This document shows positions 36,101 to 46,533 of a DNA stretch of 64,000 bases, one piece after another. The stretch is taken from contig CALSFV010000297.1 of the NCBI GenBank assembly GCA_943737045.1, forward strand, positions 372,001 to 436,000, given 5' to 3'. Source of the DNA: Parapristionchus giblindavisi. Its lineage: Eukaryota > Nematoda > Chromadorea > Rhabditida > Diplogasteridae. The stretch's first letter is position 1. Each line of letters starts with the position of its first letter. Position numbers and translations under genes: made by a program. The notes under the pieces were generated by a model that did no database searches, had not been told where the DNA came from, and saw only the letters and a program-made list of their open reading frames with translations.

Positions 36101-39100
36101 AGTTTAGGTTATCACGTGCGAACGATATCACTTGCTCCAAGTCTGCAGACTTCTTTCTAGGTTCTTATGAACACAAAAGACGTGGCAAGGACAATCTCGA
36201 CAAAAACTGACCCCAATAAGTTTCTTCGCAACCACATTTCTCTTTAAATTTGCCAAAATCGCTCTTGAACACATCATTTTGAAGTATGTTTCAGCTCTTG
36301 CACAATAGTTAGCGCAGTCATTCTGAGCAATCCTCCTCCCTTTCATTCTTTTAATACAAAACATATATATTTCAAGGTCATCTAATCCAAATTCATCACA
36401 CATTTTATTGAATTGGGCATACTGAATTATCTTCAATGTGTGGATAGTATGTTAGTATGAATTGGCCTTGAATTATCACTGGCATAGCAGTGATCAACCG
36501 GAGGACTTCTTGTGCGTTGAATAACGGGTTGGACCTTTATGTTATTGTTAGTATTGTACTTGGTTATTGCATAGGTTAACGATTTTTGGGTCATTTAGTG
36601 TATCGGTCAGACGCGTTTCGGGTGTTCAACCCCCATCACACTCTTCTGGTTATTACCTGTGCATGACCGCGTCTCTCACAATCTGCACCTGGGACTTGTC
36701 ACGAACGTACGAGGCGAACACGATGTCGACGTGCTCCTGTAAGTAAAATTATTGATTTATTGATTGATTATTGATTTATCGATTGATTATCGATTTATCG
36801 ATCGAGCTCTCGATACCGTAATATTCTGTCCCAGAATACTTCCTCAACTATAATTAGCACCGTCGAATGAGAGCACCCGAGACGAAGACGTGTGTAGTAT
36901 ACAAAAACATAATTTCTTTTTCTGCCCACCCAAGGCCTCAATGAACGGTTTCCAGAAGGGATGGGTGAGTGGTTAGAATTAGAGAGACCCGTTGGAAGGA
37001 GGGAAAATGCGTCTCGTTTTCTCGTTTTCGCCACACTAGTGTATACTGTATAAAAATATCAACCTCGACTCCCAATTCCAGGTCCTCTTTGTCCTTATCG
37101 GAGAGAATTGGCAACTGCACGCGTACTGATGGGAGGTTCACGCCTGTAATTGATCTTTGATCTTTGATCTGTGTACCTCAATCGATTAACTTACCCTTCT
37201 TGGATCCGAGAGATCCACCAGTGATCACCTCGCAGTGTAGGCCTTCGGGCGCTTTGCTCAGCACCTACAGTATTCAAACGATAATTATTGATTATTTGCG
37301 TTACGTTATCTTATTGACTGGATCGTTTGAAGGTTTCAATAGCGGACCTTGGTAGATCAGACAACGAGGGTGAGTTTACAGTATTCCTATTGCTATGTTT
37401 GCCTTTTGCGGTAATCTCGATCGATATTCTATCGTACCCTGAGGATAATCTACCGTACCCTGAGGATAATCTACCGTACCCTGAGGATAACCTACCGTAC
37501 CCTGAGGATAATCTAGCATACCCTGAGGATAATCTGCCGTACCCTGAGGATAACCTACCGTACCCTGACGATAATCTACCGTACCCTGAGGCATATGACG
37601 CCATCATCGATGAACATATCCTGCCCGATGTCCAATTGCTCGGCGATAAGCGGGTAATCGACGTACAGCTGCAAAGATGAAAGATCAAAGATCAAAGATC
37701 AAACTACAAAGAACATTGAATAAATAGCACACTATATTGATCAAAGACTAAATAAAACTACAAAAGTGAATGTTCACCTGTCCCTGGGTGCACTCCTTGG
37801 TACCGGTTTCGTCGATGGTGACCACGTATCCGTCGTGCTCGCGCAGAACGATCGTCTTGCCGTCCTGTAATTTTTGTAGTTTGATCTTTGATCTTTGATC
37901 TTTGACCGACCTTGGTGGGTCCAGTACGGATCTCCGGTCCCTTTGTGTCCAGGGCGATCGCGACGTAGTAATCCGGACAAGCCTCGCGAGCCCGTTTGAT
38001 GTTCCGAATGGCATTGCGATGGTACTGAAAGGGAGCGTTACCTCTCTCAATGGTCTCTTCGACGCACAATGCTCTCTCGTTGTTAGAGAACGGAAAAATA
38101 GTGCGCGCAATGAAGAGACCATTGAGTGAGGTAACGCTCCCCTTTAAATGTGTTGGTGAAAAGTAAGGAAAAGAAGGAAATAGGCAGAGAAGAATCTCCT
38201 ATTTTACATGCTCTCTCGCTTCTTCTTGACTTTGTAATAAAGCATATTTTGGAAAAAAAAAGAAGGACGGTAAAAATCAATATAATATTACGTCAAGATA
38301 TCGCTAGTCATTTCACAACGACATTTTTTTAAAAACAATACACTAAACAATAACGTAATGTCACATTTCACACATTTATAAACACAATGATCCCATGGCG
38401 TATTTAATCTTCCCTTCGTCGACGAAGATTAAGTGATCATTGTATTTACAAATGTGTGAAATGCAACATGATGATATTGTTTGGTGTATTATTCCTTGCA
38501 AATCCAGTTTTACAGTTCATAACAATGTTCGCCAAGATTAACCGCGCCATGGGATCATTTGGAGTGACAGAAATAGTAGTCGTTATGTGTCTATACATAG
38601 GGAAGATGAGATCCATGGAATAAGAACCGACTGGAAGACAGCATATGAGAGACAAGCGCTAATGCATAGACAAAGCATGCAAATTGTGAAATCATCTAGT
38701 CGATTCTCATTCCATGGTTCTCAGCCAGCCTACCCACATAGAGACACGTGCAAAAATTACGAAAATATGGTTTAATATATTGATTTTTAAGCACAAAGTT
38801 AGCTTTGAAATATTCCGATCACTATGTCATCATGACAAACCACAGTCAAACCTAACAAGCACCTTTCGCAACGCACGCACACACTTACTCACAAAGCCGT
38901 TTCAATGATCACATCTCGCATAGACCCACCGCACGTAGACGGGTCATTGTACACTGATCTTTGATCTTTGATCTTTGATCCACTAACCTCTCGGTCTCCA
39001 TGGGAGAAGTTGATGCGGGCAATGTTCATACCGGACAGGATCATCTCCCTGATCGTATCAACATTATTGCATGCTGGTCCTGCAATGAAAGGTATACGGT

Positions 39101-39553
39101 AGACGGTGGATACGGTAGACTATGGATACGGTAAACTATGGCTACGGTGGACTATGGATACCGTAGACTATGGATACGGTAGCCCGTATTGACTGAAATG
39201 TTTATAGTAGTCCTTCTAAGGCATCACCAAGCCTATAATGAAATCATTTTTTTCATTGCGCTGACACATAAGAGGAATCACTGAAACATATTTGGTTGTT
39301 TATTGTGGATTGGGAAATGATTGATAAAATATCAAAGATCAAAGATCAATGATCAAACTACACTCGCCTATAGTTCCGATGATAGAAGTCTTCCTAGTGG
39401 CTGCAGCTGCATGGCCAACCGTCAGTTTGGTCAGATGCTCCAGATGTGTGTTCGTCTGTAAAGTGATCTTTGATCTTTGATCTTTTGATCTCCGATCATT
39501 GATCACTACACCGAAAACTCACAGTCATCTCCAATGTAGGCGAGAGGATGCTT
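33123..39553 (-). CDS. Pyruvate kinase with substituted metal ligand, 5' exon not found
   Basis: Nineteen exons in phase: 39553-39523, 39455-39368, 39079-38988, 38024-37911, 37864-37778, 37668-37585, 37264-37195, 37143-37064, 36736-36657, 35659-35509, 35327-35228, 35052-34946, 34753-34706, 34504-34389, 34329-34266, 34057-33997, 33948-33886, 33533-33471, 33169-33123; about 514 codons. Recognised by [68 protein letters not shown] and VLITGW in family order, covering the barrel, B and C domains. It would convert phosphoenolpyruvate and ADP to pyruvate and ATP, the last step of glycolysis. The active-site Arg, Asn, Ser, Lys, Glu and Thr are present, but the second divalent-metal ligand (Asp of ARGDLG) is Pro, and SGET is SAET. 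The intron after 39368 has a GC donor. The start codon exon lies upstream or was missed. Confidence 0.93.
33190..33312. repeat. Palindromic MITE, family 1, near-perfect hairpin
   Basis: In the last pyruvate kinase intron, flanked by TTAA. CTCTCCGCTCTGGCAATGCT pairs with its complement around CTCTCTCGCTTTCTTTGTC; it starts about 20 bp from an exon. Confidence 0.9.
33716..33870. repeat. MITE family 1 with internal AGAGCT expansion
   Basis: GCGCACCCCGAGCTC to ATCTCGAGGTGTGCCT. The right arm is expanded by repeats of GCTAGAGCTAGAGC. Confidence 0.8.
35732..35928. repeat. TATTGnnCGTATAAAA-ended MITE
   Basis: Starts TATTGTCCGTATAAAATGTA and ends TATTTTATACTGTCAATA. Same termini at 47622-47842, 58027-58264 and 59003-59256; the interior resembles the 47622 copy (CTCTGATCTAC..CTGGCTACT). 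It lies in the pyruvate kinase intron 35660-36656. Confidence 0.8.
37429..37596. repeat. 21-bp tandem array containing a splice donor, 8 units
   Basis: Unit CTACCGTACCCTGAGGATAA+T on the plus strand. On the gene strand each unit reads CTCAGGGTACGG, which is the junction of exon 37668-37585 (CTCAGG|GTACGG). The unit at the exon edge is the real donor; seven copies, some with substitutions, follow into the intron. Confidence 0.9.
38029..38144. repeat. Palindromic MITE, family 2, abutting an exon
   Basis: Right end CGCTCCCCTTTAAA, left end AAAGGGAGCGTTACC. The left end lies directly against the acceptor of pyruvate kinase exon 38024-37911, giving CTCCCTTTCAG on the gene strand. Confidence 0.9.
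38355..38466. repeat. Hairpin repeat
   Basis: CACATTTCACACATTTATAA returns as TTACAAATGTGTGAAATG, with an inner TTAATCTTC..GAAGATTAA and GTCGAC centre. Intronic. Confidence 0.8.
39096..39186. repeat. About 17-bp tandem repeat
   Basis: Five to six imperfect units of ACTATGGATACGGTAG just upstream of the pyruvate kinase exon 39079-38988. Confidence 0.75.
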
Positions 39554-39892
39554 CTGAAATTTCGGACTTACTGCATTTAACAATATATATGTGGTAGTGG
39601 AAAAAGTCGCCATCTTGAAGATGGTGGTAAACGCTGTGATAAATTCATGTGAATGAGAGAAATAACTCACGCCTTGGCCATATTTAGTGTGTGGTTGTGT
39701 GTTTGTGTCTCTGCTTCTCTGAGTGCTCTCTTCGTTATACGTGCTCTCTCGTCGATATCTCTAACCGTCTGTCCGTCTCTTCGGCACGCTGTGCTCTCTC
39801 GTTTATCTGTGAATGATGGACATGTATGGGAATTCAATGGGAAAGAGGAGTTGCACGGAAGCGAAGGGAAAGACTTCAAAGAACGTTCTTAA

Positions 39893-40232
39893 AGGTGGAC
39901 TCCCGCGAATATTTTCGTGAACAAACTGTGAAGACAGAATGATAGCAAAAGTTATTCTCCATACCGTACACTATTTATTTTATGCTAATTCAGCTTATTG
40001 ATCGCTAGAATCATGAATGAATCATGCTAGCAAACTCAGGCAAAGGCGCGCTTTTTGAAAATAGGAAAGTTCGGCAATAGGATTCGAACTCGCGACCATG
40101 CGCTATCTAGTCAGAAGTTTTACCACTGCGCTAAGGGATTGATAAGTGGTCACTGTATCTTCTTGCATATCACTAGACACTTGCATAAGCGAGATGTGAG
40201 AGATTTGCATGATCATTCGCGGGTCTCCACCT
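39893..40232 (-). mobile_element. TTAA-flanked MITE with tRNA-derived pol III promoter, copy 1
   Basis: 340 bp, ends AGGTGGACTCCCGCGAA and TTCGCGGGTCTCCACCT, with TTAA at both sides. Read on the minus strand, the middle holds TTAGCGCAGTGG (A-box match) and GTTCGAATCC (B-box match) about 40 bp apart, with anticodon- and acceptor-like flanks that no longer pair. An almost identical 340-bp copy lies at 57102-57441 in the other orientation. Confidence 0.8.
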
Positions 40233-40236
40233 TTAA

Positions 40237-40351
40237 AGGGACACCCCGAACTGAGTTAAGACTCTCCGCTCTGGCAACGCTCTCACGTATACACAGAAAG
40301 CGAGATAACATTGTCAGAGCGGAGAGTTTAAAATTAGCTCGGGTGTGCCCT
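40237..40351. repeat. Palindromic MITE, family 1
   Basis: Begins AGGGACACCCCGAACTGAG straight after the TTAA (40233-40236) that ends the tRNA-like MITE, so the two share one target site. Confidence 0.85.
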
Positions 40352-40759
40352 AAAAGAAGGAGTGCATACATGGGCGCCAGCAGGGGATGCCAGCAGTAAA
40401 ATTACGGATTTTGGGAAATTGGGTGGAATTTTAAAGCAAAGTTTTAAAAAACGATGTTAACTGAAAGAAGTTTACTGTTTCGAAAAGTGATATGAAAAAC
40501 CACTTTAAAAGCAATCCTTCTTAACAATTTTCAATGCCCCTGTAGAATCGAGCTCCCTGTTCCCCGCCCATGTGTGGCGGGAATTTATGAATGTGATCTT
40601 TATCAGTCAAAAGACCGATAAGGGTCACGCATGAATCTTTTGATCTGTTTGCGATGAAGATCAAAGAGAAATGATTAGGCCAGTGACAAATGACACATAA
40701 TAATACACCTATGCGGTACAAAACTATGATTGAAGATAAATTGATAAAACGACCAAATA

Positions 40760-42029
40760 TTAGGTGAATTCACAAGTAACGCTCGTTTTTTTGTCCCAAC
40801 TTCAGTCGCCTCGTTCTTGCTCTGTTGTTATTGCCAGCATCCATGCTGTATACACTAGATAGACTGTCCCTCGAATATCCTACGGTTGTTTTCGATTCAC
40901 TTCCCGCGTGTCCTCCAGGCGAGAAAACCTCACAATTTCGCCCCCGACGGAATTCACATTCGCAACGTTATTTTATTCCTCTCCCCCTCGGGCTTGAAAC
41001 GCCCTGGCTTCCAACATCGCCTAGCAGAGGTGTACCCCTCACATGTGCCTCACGTAATAACGGTGAGAAAGAGAGCCTTCAAATTCGAGAAACAGGACTT
41101 TTCCATCGAAAATGTAGATCAACCCAGTCTCCTACCGGAGGTGGATCTCGATCGATTGCTCCAAGAGTAAAGGGCTGATCGGTATCCCGATATCTGTGAT
41201 ATCGCAAGGGCACTTGGGGTCAGCATTAGCACTGTGGTATATGGCCTTCACACTCTCGGAAATAAGTGAAAATATGGAAGATGTCTACCCCACGTCCTAG
41301 CCGACTTCGACAAGGATCACCGAATGGACATGACAAAGACTTTTCTCACTCTACGTCGCCGGCTTGTTTGGCTGGTCAACGTTATAACCGGTGATGAAAA
41401 GTGGGTGCCCTACGATTACAAAGAGCCAATGAGACTGTGGTTCGGTGAGCGCGAATAGCGAGAAGATGCCCCCAAACCCGATTTGCACCATCAAAAATTG
41501 ATGTTGTGCATCTGGTATTCGGTACAGGGAGTCGAGTACTGGGAACTCCTCCCCGAGGGTACGACTATCACGACACATGTCTACACTCTCCAACTGAGGA
41601 AGCTAAGACTCCACCTCGAACAATCACGCGGGAAGGACACTCGGATCTAATTTCGACATGACAACGCTCGACCTCATACCAAAAGAACGACCCATGTTCA
41701 GCTAATGGGATATGACTGAACTGTACTCTACCACCGTCCGTACTCACCCAACCTTGCCGACCATGGTCGCCACCACTTCGCGGCGCTCCGTCACTTCCTC
41801 AAAGGGCAAAGCTTCAAAGACCGAACCACTATCCATACCGTACTCGACACCTATTTCCGGAATTTGCCCCAGTCCTTTTAACACGAAGGGATCCACAAAC
41901 TGCCGGGTAGAAGGCAGAAGGTAACTGATATGAATGGAAAATATTTCTAGAATTCTCCATGCTTTGTTAAATTTTTGTGACAATTTTTTTGGAAAGCGAA
42001 AAACGAGCGTTACTTATGAATTCACCTAA
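40760..42029 (+). mobile_element. Mariner element A with degenerate transposase
   Basis: 1,270 bp between TA dinucleotides. The inverted ends are TTAGGTGAATTCA(C/T)AAGTAA and its complement. Frames between contain a helix-turn-helix (DICDIARALGVSISTVVYGL), LADFDKDHRMDM, the first catalytic Asp motif ITGDEKWVPYDYKEP and the second, HDNARPH, then SPNLADHG. Several stops and frame changes break the reading frame, so it cannot make a full transposase. It lies upstream of pyruvate kinase. Confidence 0.9.
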
Positions 42030-42377
42030 TACGATGCTATTGCATACGATGGTATAAAAATTGTTACAAGTATGATAAAAGACTTGTTGAAGCTATGAAT
42101 TTACGGAAAGATTTCGCAGAAATGCATATTATACTATTATTATTTAGCTTATTCCAAGAACTAACTGGTCCAAATAAAGTGAGAAAATGATTTGCAAAGA
42201 TGTTTTCTAACGTGGCGTCAACGAGAGATATATATAGCCTGCCACAAGGAATCTGCCTCGCCAAAGAAAGAAACATTGCATGCGTGAGCCTATGAATTCT
42301 CTGTGTTGTAGCGTAATTGGATGAAGCGGGAAATAAAAGATGCAGATAGATGGAGGGGAATAAGCGAAGATCATTAG

Positions 42378-42493
42378 AGGCTTACCCCGAGCTAATTTGA
42401 AACTCTCCGCTCTGGCGTCGCGCTCTCGTAGGCAAGAAAGCGAGAGAGCTTTGCCAGAGCGGAGAGTGAGTACAGATCGGGGTATGCGCTTGG
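42378..42493. repeat. Palindromic MITE, family 1
   Basis: AGGCTTACCCCGAGCTAATT to CAGATCGGGGTATGCGCTT. From here to 46090 I see no gene. Confidence 0.85.
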
Positions 42494-42659
42494 AACGGAG
42501 TTCAATACTGAAAAAAAATGAAGCGAGCGCAGGATAGAGCGTAAAACAATGATAGGTAGTGCTCAAAATCAATATGAAAATGAAAGAAAATGGACACGGA
42601 AAACGTTAAATCGATGCAAATGATTCACATCTGGTTGATTGTAGGAGACGACCAACGAA

Positions 42660-42775
42660 CAGAAGACAAATACATTGAAGGAGATAGAGAGGGAGAGAGA
42701 GAAGGAGAGAGAAGGGAGAGGGAGAAGGAGAGGGAGAGGGAGAGAAGGAGAGGGAGAGAGATGGAATGAGCGAAA
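42660..42775. repeat. GA-rich tract
   Basis: GAGAGGGAGA/GAAGGAGA low-complexity run. Confidence 0.9.
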
Positions 42776-43512
42776 CAACAGAAGTGAGTGTGTACGTGTG
42801 CTCGCGGTGCTTTATGACTGTTGAAATGTCAAGGAAATGATGAAATGTAGAGAGCTGAGTTCAACACTGGCATGGCTCTCCTGTAAGGCCACTCTCTGTC
42901 TCCCTCTGTCTCACCCTCTCTCTCACTCTCCTTTTCACATATGACTGGACAAAACGAGACGTTGGTGAGAATTTATAATAATAATAATAATATTTATGCG
43001 TTTTCAAGGAAACACGGAACAGAAAAGAACGAATAAAATGTGTGAATGAATTTGTCTCCCTGTGCAACGAACGCGTGTGGTACACATATGCAATACATAT
43101 TTCTATTGATGGTAGAAAATTTCATTACATTTGACATTTTTTAACATTTTGAACAACTACCGATCACAACCATTATCTTCACTAACTATATCTTATTTTC
43201 CTCTTTATCGATTACAAAAATTTCATCAACCAAATTTAAAAATTCAAAATGTAAAGGTAATCAGAGAATGCCATCATCGTTTCGCGGACTGTTTCGCCTA
43301 TTTTTCTTTTCTGTTCGTGATTTTCGAGCATAATATTAGTAATGATTACAAAATATATGAAAAAGAGGTAGCACAGAGTAAATAATACAGAGATAATCGA
43401 CAAATATTTCTCTCCATCTATGATGAGTTAGTGATTTGAGGAAGGTCTTCGGCGAGAGAACGATGTGGACCAAAAACAAGATGGAAAATTCTATCCTCTC
43501 TCTCTAGATGTC

Positions 43513-43626
43513 TCTCCCTTTCCCTCTCCCTCTCCCTCTCCCTCTCCCTCTCCCTCTCCCTCTCCCTCTCCCTCTCCCTCTCCCTCTCCCTCTCCCTCTC
43601 CCTCTCCCTCTCCCTCTCCCTCTCAG
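43513..43626. repeat. (CTCCCT)n microsatellite, second
   Basis: About 18 units, same unit as 21298-21445. Confidence 0.95.
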
Positions 43627-44528
43627 GACAGAGATCATCAACGAAGGACGTTCTTGTTGGAATTACAAGAGTGGAACATGGTTCACTGAATAATTCGGAG
43701 GATTTAAAGGGAATTACACTGTGTTTACGTCGTGTAGCGCGGGGCGTTTTGGGTACCAGTCCATCTATCAATCTCCCTCTATAGAGTGTACTCAAACGAG
43801 TAATTGTGAGGTGTTGCAAACCGTGCGAGATAGAGGAAGGAAATGGCACGTATAGAGAACGTACGAGAGAGCACTCTAAAAGAGTTTTGTGTTGTTCATA
43901 GTCACGAAAAGAAGAGCAAAGAAACGAAAAAATTCGAAACTTTTTTAACGGAGATTTAGCGAATATCTTTGATTCCTTAAAAGCGTAGAAACAACGATTT
44001 GAGTAGCTGAGTAGCAGCGCTCAGCGGTTAAGAATAAACAAAAATAAACAAAACATCAAAAACGGAATTATTCGCACTTTTCGGAGTAAGTTTAGCAGTA
44101 AACTATGACTACAATAAGTCACACATCGCCTTCTGTGTATATCGTTGACTGAATTTCTCCCTCAAAGAAGCAAACCATCGCTAAGAGAAATAAATTGAAA
44201 GCTATTCAATGGGAGGAATCACTGGGACACATCCTACGGAACGACTCCACTGTGCAGAGTGTTTGTGACGTAAATAAGTGGTGAGAGACACAGACAGTAG
44301 GATTGCGAAAACATTTAGAGGCTCAGACAGAGCGAGAGATAGAGATAGAGAGGTAGAGAGAGAGAGACAGAGGGCAAGAAAGATAAGGAAGGTAATGTTG
44401 GTGATAAGAACATTGTTGCTTTGATAAGGGAGTTAGAGAAAAATGAAGTCCGCGGGAATTCAGATGCCCGGCAGCTGTTTATGCGGGAATGAAGGCACGG
44501 CCGCTGTGCCTCTGACTCTATACCCCTG

Positions 44529-44544
44529 CTCTTCCTCTCTCACC

Positions 44545-44577
<33 letters not shown>

Positions 44578-45130
44578 TCTCAATCTCTCTCTCTCTCTCT
44601 CTCTCTCTCCAATTCTCCCTCCCGTTTCCTAGCTCCTTCTTCTATCCCTCCTTTTTATTCTCTCTCTCCTCTTACTCTCCCTCTCTCTCACTCACTCCCT
44701 CCCCCCCCCCTAACTCTCACCCTCTCACTATATTCCTTCCTCCCTCTTTTCCACTCTCTTTCCCTCTCCTCTTCTCCCTCTCACATCCACTCTACTTCTT
44801 CAATCAATGACTTAGACCGTGCATCCCCCTCTTCTTTTTGCATCTTTACTGCTTGCATCCAATTCTGTTTCTAACTATCTCCCTCGCTCTATCATCTTTC
44901 CTCTCTCTCCCACCACTCTCTCGCTCCCTATCCCCCTCTCCCTCTCTCTCCTCTACCTCCCCCCTCTCTCTCTCTCTTTCTTTCTCTCCCTCTCTCTATC
45001 TCTCTCTCTCTCGCTCCCTCTCTTCTCTCTCTCTCTCTCCCTCTCCCCCTCTCTCCCTCCCTCCCTCTTTCTCTCTCCCTCTCCTCCCCCCACTCTCTCT
45101 CTCTCTATCCGTCACCCTCCCTCTCCCTTT
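44529..45130. repeat. CT-rich low-complexity tract
   Basis: 600 bp of CTCTCT and CCCTCC. The Ser/Leu/Pro-rich frames across it are compositional. Confidence 0.95.
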
Positions 45131-46095
45131 CCCCTTCATCTGTTCCCACTGGCCACCCCTACGAAACCTTTAGCACGTTTCTCTCACAAGTGAACGGACG
45201 ACAAACAGGGAAGCGAAAAAGAAAAAAATGTGTGCTTTGGAAAGAAAAATCATCCTAATAATAAATTAAAATTAAATTAATATGTAAATATTTACTATTT
45301 AATCAACAATTGGTGAATTTACATTATACATAGTAGTTCTTTTTCATAGATATATTTAATTTATTATCATAAATGAGAGAAATGACTGATGCAGTTTGAG
45401 AGCACTTTGAGGACTAGACAGTGATCACGTACAAGAAATATATGCAAAATTGACTCGAAGGCAGGTGACTCCTTTCCAATGTTAGCGAACCACACGAAAT
45501 GAGGAAAAATAATTAATTTTGAAATCAAACATATAATAAACATTGGTGAATTTTCATTGTGCAGAGTAGTTATTTTTATTGTTATTTTTCAGTTATTTTT
45601 CATATTTTACAGTCATCGTATTTTCCAGAATGACTACTTTCGATTCACTAATTTCCAATTTCATGTCTCATTTATTTTTTTAAAATTTTATTTTCATGTT
45701 TATTATGATTTATTTTTTTTTTTATTTTTTTTCTACAGAGTGAAGAAAAAAACTACTCTGAGTGTATTCAAACTTATGTTAGTGTTATCTGCTGGTCTCT
45801 TTGTTTCGTCGAAAAATTAAGCACTTTTGCTGTTTATGTTTTAGATCTCGAAAAGATATGATTACGCCTCATTTCAATTTCAAAACCGCACATGTATTTC
45901 GCAGGTGACAATCCTCTGATCGGAAGAAACGCGTAAATGATTTCTATAACTTTTATAGCAGTATCAAAATAAGACAAAAACGGGAAGAGTAACAAATATG
46001 TAAGCTAATATAAGATGGAAAATTTCGTGCAATTCAATAAAATTTAACCTTTATATAACGCATATTATGGTAAGTCTATCAATAGCCGATTAAAG

Positions 46096-46208
46096 AGACC
46101 CAAACCTTTGTCAACGGCCTCTTCTAAGGTCTATGCTCTCTCGTTCTTAGAGAACAGAGAAATTGTGTGCAAAATGAAGAGACCATTGAGAGAGGCTACG
46201 CTCCCTTT
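46096..46208. repeat. Palindromic MITE, family 2
   Basis: TTAAAGAGACCCAAACC to AGGCTACGCTCCCTTTAA, centre GCTCTCTCGTTCTTAGAGAA. It lies just beyond the stop codon of the first bZIP gene and may fall in its 3' UTR. Confidence 0.85.
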
Positions 46209-46264
46209 AAAGATTTGAATAAATGCATCTGCTGGTATACGAAGTTGTCTTGGGTTGCATTGGC

Positions 46265-46438
46265 TTATTGATTCCCTTGCACAGGTGTGCTTCTCAGATT
46301 ATAATGGTGCCGCGGTGTAATGGATCCATTGGCTGAGCCGTATCCGTTGTTCGCAGCAAGAGCAGGTGGATATAACGGCTCAGCCACAGCATCGAAGTCA
46401 GTCGGACGTTCTGGACGGGTAGGCTGCACCATCTAAAC

Positions 46439-46533
<95 letters not shown>

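Noticed and set aside
37429..37596. Open frames on both strands across the 21-bp repeat (YPEDNLP or YPQGTVD units)
   Set aside because: The unit length is a multiple of three, so open frames arise by default; on the gene strand the pyruvate kinase frame meets a stop in the first unit.
39590..39640. ATG (MATFSTTTYILL) as the pyruvate kinase start
   Set aside because: Joining it to exon 39553-39523 would need an 18-bp intron and the reading phase does not match.
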